64,000 nt of DNA from Pseudomonas fulva (GCF_023517795.1 NZ_CP082928.1:3162001-3226000), one strand, 5' to 3'. Shown: positions 45,108 through 54,170, numbered from the stretch's first letter. Program-made: numbers and translations. The notes: generated by a model from the letters alone, not told the origin.

Positions 45108-45314
45108 TTACTGCAGTGCAATACTGCTGGCTTCTTTCTGGACCTTGCTGCGGAAGGCTTTTATTAGTCTGCAAAGGATCCAGCAGGCCAAGACTACGGC
45201 GACCAGCAGTGGTGGAAAGCGCAGCATCAGTAGAACGATGATAACTATCGTACATGCTGCAGCCAGCGCGCCGATAAAGGTCAGCAGGCACAGCAAAAAT
45301 CTCAGTAGTGTCAT
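45108..45314 (-). CDS. Small membrane protein, unknown
   Basis: The 68-aa product is almost entirely hydrophobic over residues 3-50 (MTLLRFLLCLLTFIGALAA and VIIVLLMLRFPPLLVAVVLA), then basic (CRLIKAFRSKVQK). This fits a two-helix inner-membrane peptide with a cytosolic tail. GGAG precedes the ATG at a suitable distance. It is the last gene of the minus-strand module 45108-48808, separated by a hairpin from the gene before it. It could be holin-like, a toxin, or a structural peptide; nothing decides. Confidence 0.55.
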   Translation of the reverse strand: MTLLRFLLCLLTFIGALAAACTIVIIVLLMLRFPPLLVAVVLACWILCRLIKAFRSKVQKEASSIALQ

Positions 45315-45329
45315 GCCGAGTCTCCGAAG

Positions 45330-45350
45330 GCCTGCCCGGAGTGGGCAGGC
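45330..45350. terminator. GC-rich hairpin between module genes
   Basis: GCCTGCCC (45330-45337) pairs with GGGCAGGC (45343-45350) around a 5-base loop, 7 bases past the stop of the gene ending at 45357. No clear T run follows on the minus strand, so it may only partly terminate. Confidence 0.45.
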
Positions 45351-45356
45351 ACAGAG

Positions 45357-46250
45357 TTAGTGGGTTTTTGTGGCGAGCACTTCCAGCTTGCCGGCCAGCG
45401 AGTTGGGCGCAGGCGATGCCGTATCGCACTGACTGTCGGACGCCAGATCCGGGCTGGCGAAGAACTCCTCGACAATGCCCCCGACATCCTCCTCACTGTC
45501 CTCGAAGGCACCATTGCCCAAGCCACGCCGTGCTGCTTCGTCCAGTGCGGCTTGATCGAAACCCGCCGCCTGCCGCTGTTCATCCAGCTCGCCTGCTAAG
45601 CGCAGTGCCTCGGTCATGACCATGCCGCTACGCACCGTCAGATCGGTGTAGAAGATCGGCGTGCCGTGGCTTTGGCGGGTGGACTTGCCACGCAGCCGCA
45701 ATTCAAGTGGCAGGCAGGCCAGGCGGTTGCCGGAAATGGCCTGAAAGTAGTGAAGGCGAGCGGCGAGGGTGCGGATGCTGTTGAAGCCAGTGGTGCGGAA
45801 CACAAAGCTGCCCAGCAGATCCTCATCGCCGATCACCACGTTCAGTCGGCCATATGGCTTGCAGGCTCCGCCCTTAGCCAGCGAGCAGGCATCCGGCGAA
45901 GGGCAGGGCAGCGATTGCATACCGTCCTGGGTGACTCGCTTGCAGGTCTCGCCATCGCCGATGCAGATCGGGCGACCGGACTGGCGATCAAACAACGTGT
46001 AGTCCGCACGAAAATTCAGTTCTGGTTCGTTGAACAGCAGGCGCACCGGAATGCTGCGCAGCTTGTCGTCCTTGCCTTGGCGCAGCTCATCATTAAGAGG
46101 ATGCGCCAGCCAGCCATCGCGGCTCTGCACCTGGGAAGTAATGGTGAACTGATCATCCTTTTCCGGCAGGCGTTTACCGTTTCTCTCGATAACCTTGCCG
46201 ATGGAAATCCGCCCGAGTACTGGCGGCGTGATAGCTAGACCTTTAAGCAT
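45357..46250 (-). CDS. Conserved integrative-element protein, putative metal-binding or hydrolase-like
   Basis: The 297-aa protein starts at an ATG with AGGAGA upstream; the longer frame from 46286 has no support. A cysteine cluster, CIGDGETCKR then CPSPDACSLAKGGACKPYG (about 94-131), looks like a metal or Fe-S site. Homologues, as I recall them, are often listed as 'hydrolase or metal-binding protein' next to YqaJ and DUF932 genes in Pseudomonas islands, without experimental support. The acidic C-terminal 60 residues look disordered. A part in recombination or replication of the element is inferred from neighbours only. Confidence 0.7.
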   Translation of the reverse strand: MLKGLAITPPVLGRISIGKVIERNGKRLPEKDDQFTITSQVQSRDGWLAHPLNDELRQGKDDKLRSIPVRLLFNEPELNFRADYTLFDRQSGRPICIGDGETCKRVTQDGMQSLPCPSPDACSLAKGGACKPYGRLNVVIGDEDLLGSFVFRTTGFNSIRTLAARLHYFQAISGNRLACLPLELRLRGKSTRQSHGTPIFYTDLTVRSGMVMTEALRLAGELDEQRQAAGFDQAALDEAARRGLGNGAFEDSEEDVGGIVEEFFASPDLASDSQCDTASPAPNSLAGKLEVLATKTH

Positions 46251-46340
46251 GGTGGTTCTCCTGTGAAACGAAAAAAGGCCAGCCACGCAGCGCGTACTGC
46301 ATGGACTGACCGAAGGGGAGAAAGGGTGGGAGAGTGCGAT

Positions 46341-47345
46341 TCAGCCGATCAGAAAGCGCCGGGCACCGGGCTTGAGGAGCGAGTACCTGTCGCGCAGGTG
46401 AGGCCTGTCTCGGAGCAGTCGAGCCACATCGAAGCCAATGCTGTCCTTGGCTTTGCGCCAACTGACGTAGCCGTTGGTGAACTCCGCGCGTGTGGCCTCG
46501 CCCATCGCTTGTTGCAGCATCTGCTTGAGCTGAGCTTCGCGTGCATGCTTTTTATCAATGAACTGACGCAGAGCCTTGAGCTCGACGTAAGCTGCGGTAA
46601 GTGCCGGGTTGTCCCTGAAGTCCACCGTCTGCCCGTCGTCTTCGGGATACAGGCAGCGCAGTGCCGTTTCAGCCGAGGCCGTCCCATCCGCGGGTGGCGG
46701 CGTGTCGGTCTCGACGTATGTCCAGAACGTACGCTCCAGTTCGATTAGGCGGGCGATCATCGCTTCGTCGCGCTCGATGCGATGGATCTCCAAGTGCTGA
46801 CCACCGAGCACAACCGCAACATCTGCCGCTTGCTTGCCAGTCACGGCGAGCTGGTGCATCACCTGCAACTGCACATATTCGGGTACGCCTTCTTTCCAGA
46901 GGCGTGCCCCGTTTATGCCGGCTGTCTTGCATTCGAGAATTTGCACATCGTCGGCGCCGATGACCTCGCGATCAATGTTGGCCAGCATCCAGGAGAACTC
47001 AGGGTCCGGATGCTGCAGCACCGCGTTGATGCGGCGAACTTTGTTGCCGGTGCGCTTGCTGTAATGCCAGGCCACAATCGGCTCAAGAACGTTGCCCCAG
47101 TACATCGCGCTTTCTTCATCATCGGGGTCGGTTTTCGGCAGCCCGGTGTCCCGCCCGGTCTTCTCCAGCCACAGCTCCAGCTGCGACTTGTATGGGTTCA
47201 GGCCAACGGCCGCAGCGGCATCCGAGCTGCCGATGCCGCGTTTGCGCACCTCCAGCCACTCTTCTCGGGGCAGTTCCTTGGTACTGATCAGGCGTAGGGC
47301 TGAGCGGGGTTTGCTGGTGTTGCGGTTCAATGAGGTTGCTGTCAT
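46341..47345 (-). CDS. YqaJ-type (lambda-exonuclease-like) recombinase nuclease
   Basis: The 334-aa protein matches the YqaJ family: WLEVRKRGIGSSDAAAAVGLNPY (shortened to GIGSSDAAAAVGLNPY, about 35-51), LWLEKTG, the MYWGNVLEPIVAWHY block with its conserved Glu, and the catalytic D-x(n)-ExK as DVQILECKTAG (about 150-160). Such exonucleases produce 3' single strands for annealing recombination, usually with a RecT/Bet partner, but no partner gene is visible in this island. A GGTGA ribosome site precedes the ATG. Confidence 0.87.
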   Translation of the reverse strand: MTATSLNRNTSKPRSALRLISTKELPREEWLEVRKRGIGSSDAAAAVGLNPYKSQLELWLEKTGRDTGLPKTDPDDEESAMYWGNVLEPIVAWHYSKRTGNKVRRINAVLQHPDPEFSWMLANIDREVIGADDVQILECKTAGINGARLWKEGVPEYVQLQVMHQLAVTGKQAADVAVVLGGQHLEIHRIERDEAMIARLIELERTFWTYVETDTPPPADGTASAETALRCLYPEDDGQTVDFRDNPALTAAYVELKALRQFIDKKHAREAQLKQMLQQAMGEATRAEFTNGYVSWRKAKDSIGFDVARLLRDRPHLRDRYSLLKPGARRFLIG

Positions 47346-47364
47346 TGCGTCACCTTGCAGGCGT

Positions 47365-47397
47365 AAAAAAGCCCGATCAGCGCGAAGCTGATCGGGC
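47365..47397 (-). terminator. Rho-independent terminator after the DUF932 gene
   Basis: On the minus strand, GCCCGATCAGC pairs with GCTGATCGGGC around a short loop and is followed by six T (47365-47370). It separates the DUF932 gene from the YqaJ gene, which therefore probably has its own promoter or depends on readthrough. Confidence 0.85.
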
Positions 47398-47419
47398 GAT
47401 ACGATTGAAAGAGAAGGCC

Positions 47420-48388
47420 TTAGGCGGCGAGCTGTAGAGCCGCATCCAGAGCACGTTGCTTGATCTGCGCGCCCTGACCGAACCAGGCCGAGTCCAACCG
47501 GTATTCGGTGCTGCGTGCTCGTCGTTCGTGATCGACATACTCAGTTACGGCATTGAGCAAACCCCAGGCGGTGCCGTGTGCCGACTCAAGCTGGCTACCT
47601 CGGCCACGCCCTTCATACAGCTCCTGGACTTTGCGCAGAGCACGTTCGTTGGGCAGCTGTTCGGGTAGCTGGCCGGTCGGGCTCACTTCGCACATGACGT
47701 TCATGAAAAAGCCCATCGCTTCATGCCACTGCACCTTGCGCTCAGCCAGATGGCGCATGCGGTACATGAAGTCGTCCCATTGCGAGACGGCTATACCGAG
47801 CTGCTTCTTCACCAGATTCGGATCGAAGCGAGTGTTGTGCGGCACCTTGATCGCTCGGCTGGTGCCGTCCAGGGCGATGGTCAGGGTGTTGTTGCACACC
47901 ACGCGAACAGTGGTCGGCGTTGCGGTGGTGGCCAAGGTGCCGTCGCATGACGTAGCCAACAGCAGGTAGCCGTTGACCTGGTCGTTACCCTTGATCGCCG
48001 TGCCTTGCCCGGTGCGTGCAAGCGCCCAGAACTTGCGACCGCCCTTGAGTACGCCAGCGGTTTCCAGCTCGTAGCCGGAGACCTCGGTCAGATCGCGGTA
48101 GAACTCCAATACTTCCCGAGGCTGCACGGTGTGATACCGCTTGGAGACCACCGACAGTGGGGCTTTGTTGTCCGAGCGGTAGAGCACCTTCTGCTCGGGG
48201 AAGGAGTGAATCGTACCGAGATGGGCGATGGCGTCCGATTTGAAATGAACGGGGCTTTCCAATATCTGCCAGTCCATGCCGGCTTCACGCTGCCAGACCT
48301 CGATAGGTTGTTTTTGCGGCAGGTTGTTGCCCAGACCGTGCCAAGGGGTAGCGTCGGCGTAAGCCATGGTTTCGATGAGATGAGCCAT
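47420..48388 (-). CDS. DUF932 domain protein (phage/plasmid-like)
   Basis: The 322-aa protein begins MAHLIETMAYADATPWHGLG, the standard start of the phage/plasmid-like DUF932 family, with VVCNNTLTIAL near 180 and WDDFMYRMRHLAE near 217. The family is common in phages, plasmids and islands beside recombination genes; its function is unknown and DNA binding has been suggested. A ribosome site AAGGA precedes the ATG. It is transcribed with the zinc-ribbon protein gene upstream and is followed by a strong terminator. Confidence 0.9.
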   Translation of the reverse strand: MAHLIETMAYADATPWHGLGNNLPQKQPIEVWQREAGMDWQILESPVHFKSDAIAHLGTIHSFPEQKVLYRSDNKAPLSVVSKRYHTVQPREVLEFYRDLTEVSGYELETAGVLKGGRKFWALARTGQGTAIKGNDQVNGYLLLATSCDGTLATTATPTTVRVVCNNTLTIALDGTSRAIKVPHNTRFDPNLVKKQLGIAVSQWDDFMYRMRHLAERKVQWHEAMGFFMNVMCEVSPTGQLPEQLPNERALRKVQELYEGRGRGSQLESAHGTAWGLLNAVTEYVDHERRARSTEYRLDSAWFGQGAQIKQRALDAALQLAA

Positions 48389-48478
48389 GAGAACGATTCC
48401 TTTGGATGCGCGCCGGCATAAAGCGCTGCGCCAGGCGCAGCGCCATCCGGACGATAGAAATGAGAAGGGGGGCGCCGA

Positions 48479-48808
48479 TCAGGTCGGCAGGTTGAAGCGA
48501 TGACCGCAGAGCAGACAGAGGTTGTGGGCCAGGACGTGGCGGTCGAGCGACTCGCCGAGCTGAGCGCCCAGCGCACAGCCGCCAACCCCGCCGGCCAGGC
48601 CGCCGAGGATGGCGCCCGATACGGAGCCTAGGGTGATGCCTAATGGGCCGGCAACGGCACCGATGAGTGCACCAGCCTGACCGCCAGCGAGGGCTGCACT
48701 GATGCCGCGCGCAGCACCGCCTACGGTGCCTATGGCGGCGCCGATTTTCATAGCGTGATGGAAGGAAGCGACTTTGGGGGAGTGACAGCGAGGGCACAGC
48801 AATGACAT
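48479..48808 (-). CDS. Split zinc-ribbon/glycine-zipper small protein
   Basis: The 109-aa protein has CPRCHSPKV at the N-terminus and CLLCGHRF at the C-terminus, two CxxC pairs that could form one zinc ribbon. Between them is a glycine/alanine-rich helical stretch (about 20-85, IGAAIGTVGGAARG and GAILGGLAGGVGG) of glycine-zipper type, which may insert into a membrane or oligomerise. It is the first gene of the minus-strand module. Function unknown; I recall similar genes beside DUF932 in other elements. Confidence 0.72.
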   Translation of the reverse strand: MSLLCPRCHSPKVASFHHAMKIGAAIGTVGGAARGISAALAGGQAGALIGAVAGPLGITLGSVSGAILGGLAGGVGGCALGAQLGESLDRHVLAHNLCLLCGHRFNLPT

Positions 48809-49320
48809 GGGGAAAACCTCCTTGGTGCTGGTGTCATTGCGGTGATGTAGGACTGAGATTTTTTTGAATCGAATGTAAGCGTCCTGCCAACTGTTCCCTG
48901 AATGCCGGCAGCCTCAGCATTTTGACCAGGGGCTTCTTCGATCAAGCCTACCAGGCTCTCTCCGAGCTGATGTGGCGAGTGGCGTATGGAGCCAGCCCTT
49001 GCCGCTTCACCAAACGCACCCCGTTCACATGCATTTGCGGCGATTCTTAGAATAGTGCCCTTTAGTGGCGTCGCTAATTTTGAAGTAGCTGAGGTCCAGA
49101 AGCCGCCCCTCCCTAAAACTCCGGAGCTGACGCGGAATATCTAGCTGCCAACGGCTAATCCGTAGAAATCAGGTGCTGTATATGCAAACAGTTAAGCTGG
49201 CGTGATGGCTAAATAGTTGCGCAGGAATTTTGCCTATGGCTTCATCATCCTCGAGTAGCGTCAGTGGATGGTCATTGCACACCTTGGCGGACAATTATTC
49301 CTGCGCGTAGAGAGGAAGGG
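48809..49320. other. Gene-free divergent spacer
   Basis: This 512-base stretch separates the minus-strand module from the ABC-three-component operon. I find no supported reading frame. It must contain promoters for both directions; the last 130 bases are AT-richer and end with AGAGGAAGGG, a strong ribosome site, before the ATG at 49321. Confidence 0.5.
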
Positions 49321-50535
49321 ATGGCTACAGAAAAGACATTCATGGAGGAAGCGGCTGCGCCAGGCACAGGGGCAGGTTTCGACTATCAGTTCTATTACTT
49401 CCTCTATCGCCTCTTGAATATGAAAAAAGGTCAGTCTATTGGCCTTGAGATAAAAGACGATGTCCACAGCGATCTGGACAATGACGTACAGTTGCTTTTC
49501 CAAGTAAAACACACCGTTCAAAAACAGGCTGATGGGACACCTATCGCTCTCCGAGAATTAGACTCCGACCTCTGGAAGACGCTTCATAACTGGGTTCGCA
49601 TCATAACTGACCCCAAGGACAAACGGAGTGAGACGGATGACCAGCTCAACTTCGTGAAGCGGACAGAGTTTCATCTCGTCTCAAACAAAAGCATAAGCAA
49701 GTCCAACGAATTTTTGAAACGACTGGGTGCGTACACAGAGTATCCCAGCCCGGAAAACCTCGCCTCAATTCTTGATCGGATGAAGGAGCTGGCCGAATCA
49801 TCAACTGACGAATCCATAAAAGGCTACATAAACCTTGTGCTGAAGCTCGATGAGGGGGTATTCCGAGAGTTCTTCAAAAGAGTTTTTTTTGAACTTGCAG
49901 AGTCCGAAATCATTCGGAAGATTAAAGATACCTTGGAGGAAAAATTTGTCGTGCCAGAAGACATTGACAGTGTTTATGGTCGACTATGTACTCTGATTAA
50001 AGATGATAACTATATTTCTATCGTGGCCGGAAAGCTTACGACCATTAGTTTCGCAGATTTCAGGACAAGGTACAGACGAGTTATCTCACAATCGACAAAA
50101 AAGCGCCTCAGCAGGCTCAATTTTGAGCCGCCGCTCCCAGAGGATATGCCGAGTCAACGGTTCATCAAGCAGCTTGTCGCAATCGAAGACATCTGCGACA
50201 CCGACGACGAACTCATCACTCAGTTTTCCACCCACAAAGTGCGCTTGGCGCGTAGCCTAGAAGTATGGGTTCAAGGTGGTGAGGTTGTATCTGATGAAGT
50301 GAATGACTTGCATAAAGACGTCACGCTCCGCTGGAGCAATAAGCACCGCAAGGCCTTCCGGAGGTGCCCCGAGTCCGGTGTTAACGGCAAAGCACAAGAG
50401 ATCGTGGATAACATGCGGGAGGAAAAATTCAGGCTTGGCGATGATGAATTGAGCACTGAAAATTCAAATGGAGAGCTCTACCTCCTTTCAGACCAGAACA
50501 TCATCGGCTGGCACCGTGACTGGAAGACATTATGA
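49321..50535 (+). CDS. ABC-three-component system effector: restriction-like (DUF4297-type) nuclease plus C-terminal domain
   Basis: The 404-aa protein starts at an ATG with a near-perfect ribosome site; an upstream GTG at 49264 is unlikely. Residues 17-70 (GAGFDYQFYYFLYRLL, LEIKDDVHSDLDNDVQ, LLFQVKHT) carry the YQ / E / D / QxK pattern of DUF4297 or Cap4-like PD-(D/E)XK nucleases, with Glu43, Asp residues at 46-54 and Gln61-x-Lys63. The remaining 330 residues match no motif I know and fit the C-terminal domains of ABC-3C effectors. Its stop overlaps the next gene (ATGA). Likely a DNA-cleaving effector controlled by the ABC ATPase. Confidence 0.72.
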   Translation: MATEKTFMEEAAAPGTGAGFDYQFYYFLYRLLNMKKGQSIGLEIKDDVHSDLDNDVQLLFQVKHTVQKQADGTPIALRELDSDLWKTLHNWVRIITDPKDKRSETDDQLNFVKRTEFHLVSNKSISKSNEFLKRLGAYTEYPSPENLASILDRMKELAESSTDESIKGYINLVLKLDEGVFREFFKRVFFELAESEIIRKIKDTLEEKFVVPEDIDSVYGRLCTLIKDDNYISIVAGKLTTISFADFRTRYRRVISQSTKKRLSRLNFEPPLPEDMPSQRFIKQLVAIEDICDTDDELITQFSTHKVRLARSLEVWVQGGEVVSDEVNDLHKDVTLRWSNKHRKAFRRCPESGVNGKAQEIVDNMREEKFRLGDDELSTENSNGELYLLSDQNIIGWHRDWKTL

Positions 50536-51011
50536 GCGTTGAAACCGTAGAGTCTTTAGCACCCGTACCCCTGGCCTGGAGTGGATACAACAATGCTGGG
50601 ATTGCCGCCGTCGCAATAGGATGTGTGCTCAATCACACCCAGACTCTGACTCTGGCCAAGGCGCTGCTCATTATGCCGATCGTGATGCACAGCGAAACTA
50701 CCAAATTCCTGGCAAGTGAAAGGATCCGATCGCGAGAGATCGCCTCGCTCGTAGCGATCCGGCCAGACTTTATTCTCAATTTCAATCGCCGTTATCACGC
50801 CAGTCTTGCGCACTCGATCAATGCGATTCAATTGCTTCATGAGTTAGGTCATGTGAATTTCGATTCCTGCTTGACTCAATCGGCCAAGTTTGAATGTGTC
50901 GCTGAGTTCGGTAAGCGGGCACTGCTCATACAAAAAGCTTCGTCTGAGATCGCCAACCTGCTGGCGTCTTCAGAAGAGGAGCTTTATCTGAATCTTAGGA
51001 TAGAATTGTGA
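50532..51011 (+). CDS. ABC-three-component system middle component
   Basis: The 159-aa, mainly alpha-helical protein sits between a nuclease-like gene and a DUF3732 ABC ATPase, overlapping each by 4 bases. Its length, helical character and pattern (WSGYNNAGIAAVAIGCVL, LLIMPIVMHSETTKFL, ILNFNRRYHASLAHSINAI) match the 'three component ABC system middle component' family described computationally by Krishnan, Aravind and colleagues. It is presumed to connect effector and ATPase. No catalytic residues are visible. Confidence comes mostly from gene order. Confidence 0.78.
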   Translation: MSVETVESLAPVPLAWSGYNNAGIAAVAIGCVLNHTQTLTLAKALLIMPIVMHSETTKFLASERIRSREIASLVAIRPDFILNFNRRYHASLAHSINAIQLLHELGHVNFDSCLTQSAKFECVAEFGKRALLIQKASSEIANLLASSEEELYLNLRIEL

Positions 51012-52867
51012 AATTTGGAATCGACACTATCCGTCTATGGTCTCACGCTGGCGAGACGAGAGACGTCAACTTCGAGCGCGGCCATATCAATGTTCTGAGT
51101 GGTCGCAGTAACCGAGGCAAGACTTCCCTTCTCCACATAATTGATTACTGCTTGCTTTCAAGCGCCCACAAGATCCCCCACGACGTCATCAATGATACGG
51201 TTGCTTGGTACGGCATAAAGTTTTATATCAACGATAAAGAGTTGGCTATTGCTCGAAAGAGTCCTTCTGCCCAAACGGTCTCCGATCAACTCTACTTCTC
51301 TAGCGTCGGAGACTTACCAGTCAAGCCGTTCTCAAATGCTACCAGCGATGATATCAAGGCAATTTTACAAAGCGAATTCAGTCTTGACAGCAGTGTAATA
51401 CTCTACGGAGGGCGAGGCGTACGATACGGAACACAAGTTTCGTTTCGGTACTTTCTAATGTTCAACACGATCTCGGAAGACATCATCACCAACACTGCCG
51501 CCTATTTCGACCATCAGCAGGAAGACCGATATCGAGTAGCGCTCCCCCGAGTTCTGGATCTTGGTCTAGGCATTGACAATCTGAAGAACATATCTCTTCG
51601 CGAACAGCGCGATGCCATCAAGCGCGATATTTTAAGCCTTGAGAAGAAGAAAATGGCTATTGGTAACGGTCGCCATCTTTTTGATAGCGAGGCACGAAAA
51701 CTTGCAGCCGCGGCTGCTGAGTATGGCCTGATCGAAAAGGTACCTAAGGAGGTGACGATCGATTTCCTTCGAGAGATCGTGAAGGATGTGCCGACTCCTG
51801 AGGCCTCGGGGGAGGACGCCAAACGTCTTTCAAATGCTCGCTCGAAGCTGTTCGAAATCAACCGACGAATGCGCCGGCTTCGAGAGTTTTCAGACGAGCA
51901 TAAGCAATATAAGGACGCCCTTAAGGTAACCAGGGATAGCTTGAAACCACTGGAAACCCTCCTGGCGCAGTCCCCCCAGCTTCTTAAAGGCGAGATTTTC
52001 GACGATCTCATCGACAGCTTGAACGTTGACCTTCGGGCGCTTAAAGCTGCTACCGCGACCCGGCAACCTGTCGACACGCAGGTGGCCAAAATGATGGAAG
52101 AGTTGAAGGAGCAGAAGGCCGAGCAAGAGCGAATCATCGAGTCGCTGCCAAAAGCACAAAAGTCTTTTGAAGACACCATCCAGTTGGTGAAGTTTGTCAC
52201 TCGGATTGAGACGAAGTTAGAGATCTATAGTGCTGTCTCAACTGACTCGCCGGAAGACTACGATAGCCAAATCTCCAGGCTCAACGGTGAGCTCAGTGAG
52301 CTGGAGGTAGAGGACGTTGCCAGCACACGTGACGGTACAATAGGTCAAATTAACGATGTGTCATTAGCTTTGCTCAGCGAAGCAGCTGCGGCAATGGGCA
52401 ACTATGCAAGTTTCCTAACTTCATTTAACTACGAAGCGCGCAAACTACAGCTCAGGAGGCCGAACTCCTCATTCATCGAGAACGTCGGTAGCAGCTCTAA
52501 CCACATGTTCCTGCACTTGTTCATGTTCCTAGCGCTACATGAGGTGGCAATTGACAAGGGTGGCAAGTTCGTTCCCGCCTTCTTGTTCATAGATCAGCCG
52601 AGTCGTCCCTATTATGGAGAAGAAAAGATTATGGACGAGGTGAGTCTCAAAGACTCGGATCAGGCAAAAGTCAGCCAAGCATTCGAACTCTTGGGCAGCT
52701 TTGTCACCCGAATGAAAAAGAACTACAGCGCCGAGTTCCAAATGATCGTGCTGGAGCACGTACCGGTGGACCTCTTCAAAAGCGTGCCCAACGTGAAGGT
52801 GCTGCCTGAGTTCAGGGGGAACAATGCTCTGATCCCGCTTCACTGGCGTGCACCCAGCAACGCATGA
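51008..52867 (+). CDS. ABC-three-component system ATPase (DUF3732, Rad50/SMC-like)
   Basis: The 619-aa protein begins MKFGIDTIRLWSH and has Walker A SGRSNRGKTSL (Lys38) and Walker B FLFIDQPSRPYY (Asp529) with Gln where most ABC ATPases have the catalytic Glu, typical of DUF3732. GSSSNHMFLHL (about 490-500) stands at the signature position. Two coiled-coil stretches (about 190-210 and 295-400) make the SMC/Rad50-like arm. ABC-3C ATPases are thought to sense foreign nucleoprotein and license the effector. It is last in the operon, 43 bases before the convergent integrase stop. Confidence 0.88.
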   Translation: MKFGIDTIRLWSHAGETRDVNFERGHINVLSGRSNRGKTSLLHIIDYCLLSSAHKIPHDVINDTVAWYGIKFYINDKELAIARKSPSAQTVSDQLYFSSVGDLPVKPFSNATSDDIKAILQSEFSLDSSVILYGGRGVRYGTQVSFRYFLMFNTISEDIITNTAAYFDHQQEDRYRVALPRVLDLGLGIDNLKNISLREQRDAIKRDILSLEKKKMAIGNGRHLFDSEARKLAAAAAEYGLIEKVPKEVTIDFLREIVKDVPTPEASGEDAKRLSNARSKLFEINRRMRRLREFSDEHKQYKDALKVTRDSLKPLETLLAQSPQLLKGEIFDDLIDSLNVDLRALKAATATRQPVDTQVAKMMEELKEQKAEQERIIESLPKAQKSFEDTIQLVKFVTRIETKLEIYSAVSTDSPEDYDSQISRLNGELSELEVEDVASTRDGTIGQINDVSLALLSEAAAAMGNYASFLTSFNYEARKLQLRRPNSSFIENVGSSSNHMFLHLFMFLALHEVAIDKGGKFVPAFLFIDQPSRPYYGEEKIMDEVSLKDSDQAKVSQAFELLGSFVTRMKKNYSAEFQMIVLEHVPVDLFKSVPNVKVLPEFRGNNALIPLHWRAPSNA

Positions 52868-52910
52868 TTCGGCCTGGGTTCAGTGCCACGCAAGCTTGTT
52901 CAGCTTTTTC

Positions 52911-54167
52911 TCAACGAATCGATACCACCGTTCTGTCCCGGTTTTCCTTGATAGCTGCCACTGATAGATTGCCAGTGGCAGCTTCCTGGATATGCTCGCT
53001 CCACCAGACCATCATTGGACGCCTACGCTCAATGTAATCTGCCCGGTTGTAGGCGCTGCGAACCTCGTCCTTGTCGACGTGGGCAAGCGCTACCTCAATC
53101 AGTTCCGGATCCCAGCCGTGTTCGTTGAGGATGGTGCTGGCCATTGAGCGCATGCCGTGGCTTACCAAACGACCTTCGAAACCCATGCGCTTTAGCGCCA
53201 TGTTGGCGGTCTGGCTGTTGCAGTGTGTGCGAGGGTTGCGGTCTGCAGGGAACACGAATTCCCGGTGCCCGCTGTAGGGTTTGATTGCCTCCAGCAACGC
53301 CAGAGCTTGCTCCGTAAGTGGGATAATGTGCGTGCGACGTTTCTTCATTCGCTCAGCAGGAATCGTCCAGATACGCTTTTCGAAGTCGATGTCTGCCCAG
53401 CGAGTGGTAGCTGCTTCCGCTGGTCGGGTCATGGTGTGAAGCTGCCATTCGATCAGGCAGCGGGTCGTTCTTTTTATGCTGGCATTGGCAATTGCCACCA
53501 TGAGCTCGCTCAGCTCATCAGGGGGCAGTGCAGCCATATTTTTCTTTCTCGGTTTCTTGAAAACGGAGCGGATGCCGCTGAGCGGGTTCGCGTGAATTAG
53601 TCCCGAGTTGACCCCGTAGGTCATGATCTCGTTGAGCCGCTGCGTCAGACGTTTAACAGTCTCCAGGCTGCCTTTGGTTTCAAGAGGCCTGAGCAGGTTT
53701 ATAACCTTCGGTGCGGTGATGGCGGAGATGGGCGTAGTGCCCAGATCCGGAAAAACGTGGAGCGTGAGCGAGCGCCAGATATCTTCGGCATAGGCTGAAG
53801 TTACTGAGTCTTTTTTGAGCTCGAACCATGCTGTCGCGACGTTTTTGAATGTGTGCTCCGTAGCTGCTTTCTTAGCTAGGCGCTCGGCATCGCGTATTTC
53901 CTTCGGATCCAATCCCTGCGCGACAATCTCCCTAGCTTCAACGGTTCGCTTGCGTGCCTGAGCCAGGCTCACCTCGGGAAAGGTGCCAAGACCCATGTTG
54001 ATCCGTTTCTTCGTTACGGGATGGATATAGTTGAAGTTCCACAGCTTAGAGCCATTGATTCTCACTCGCATCTGAAGGCCGTTGCCATCAGTCAACGTGT
54101 AATCTTTCTCCTTCGGCTTGGCGGCTTTGACTTTGAGGTCTGAAAGGCGCGTGGCTTGGGCACCCAT
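52911..54167 (-). CDS. P4-type tyrosine integrase
   Basis: The 418-aa recombinase has a DUF4102 N-terminal domain (about 5-85, LTDGNGLQMRVR), a core-binding domain and a catalytic domain with Arg in MTRPAEAATTRW, HGMR for the His-x-x-Arg box, LAHVD and the nucleophile Tyr in AYNRADY or DYIERR near 378-384. It should catalyse integration and excision at the 3' end of the adjacent ssrA gene. I use the ATG at 54167 (MGAQATRLSDLK); a TTG 12 bases earlier lies within a repeat word. TTGGAATAC motifs surround its start, so the protein may repress or bind its own promoter. Confidence 0.93.
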   Translation of the reverse strand: MGAQATRLSDLKVKAAKPKEKDYTLTDGNGLQMRVRINGSKLWNFNYIHPVTKKRINMGLGTFPEVSLAQARKRTVEAREIVAQGLDPKEIRDAERLAKKAATEHTFKNVATAWFELKKDSVTSAYAEDIWRSLTLHVFPDLGTTPISAITAPKVINLLRPLETKGSLETVKRLTQRLNEIMTYGVNSGLIHANPLSGIRSVFKKPRKKNMAALPPDELSELMVAIANASIKRTTRCLIEWQLHTMTRPAEAATTRWADIDFEKRIWTIPAERMKKRRTHIIPLTEQALALLEAIKPYSGHREFVFPADRNPRTHCNSQTANMALKRMGFEGRLVSHGMRSMASTILNEHGWDPELIEVALAHVDKDEVRSAYNRADYIERRRPMMVWWSEHIQEAATGNLSVAAIKENRDRTVVSIR

Positions 54168-54170
54168 GAT

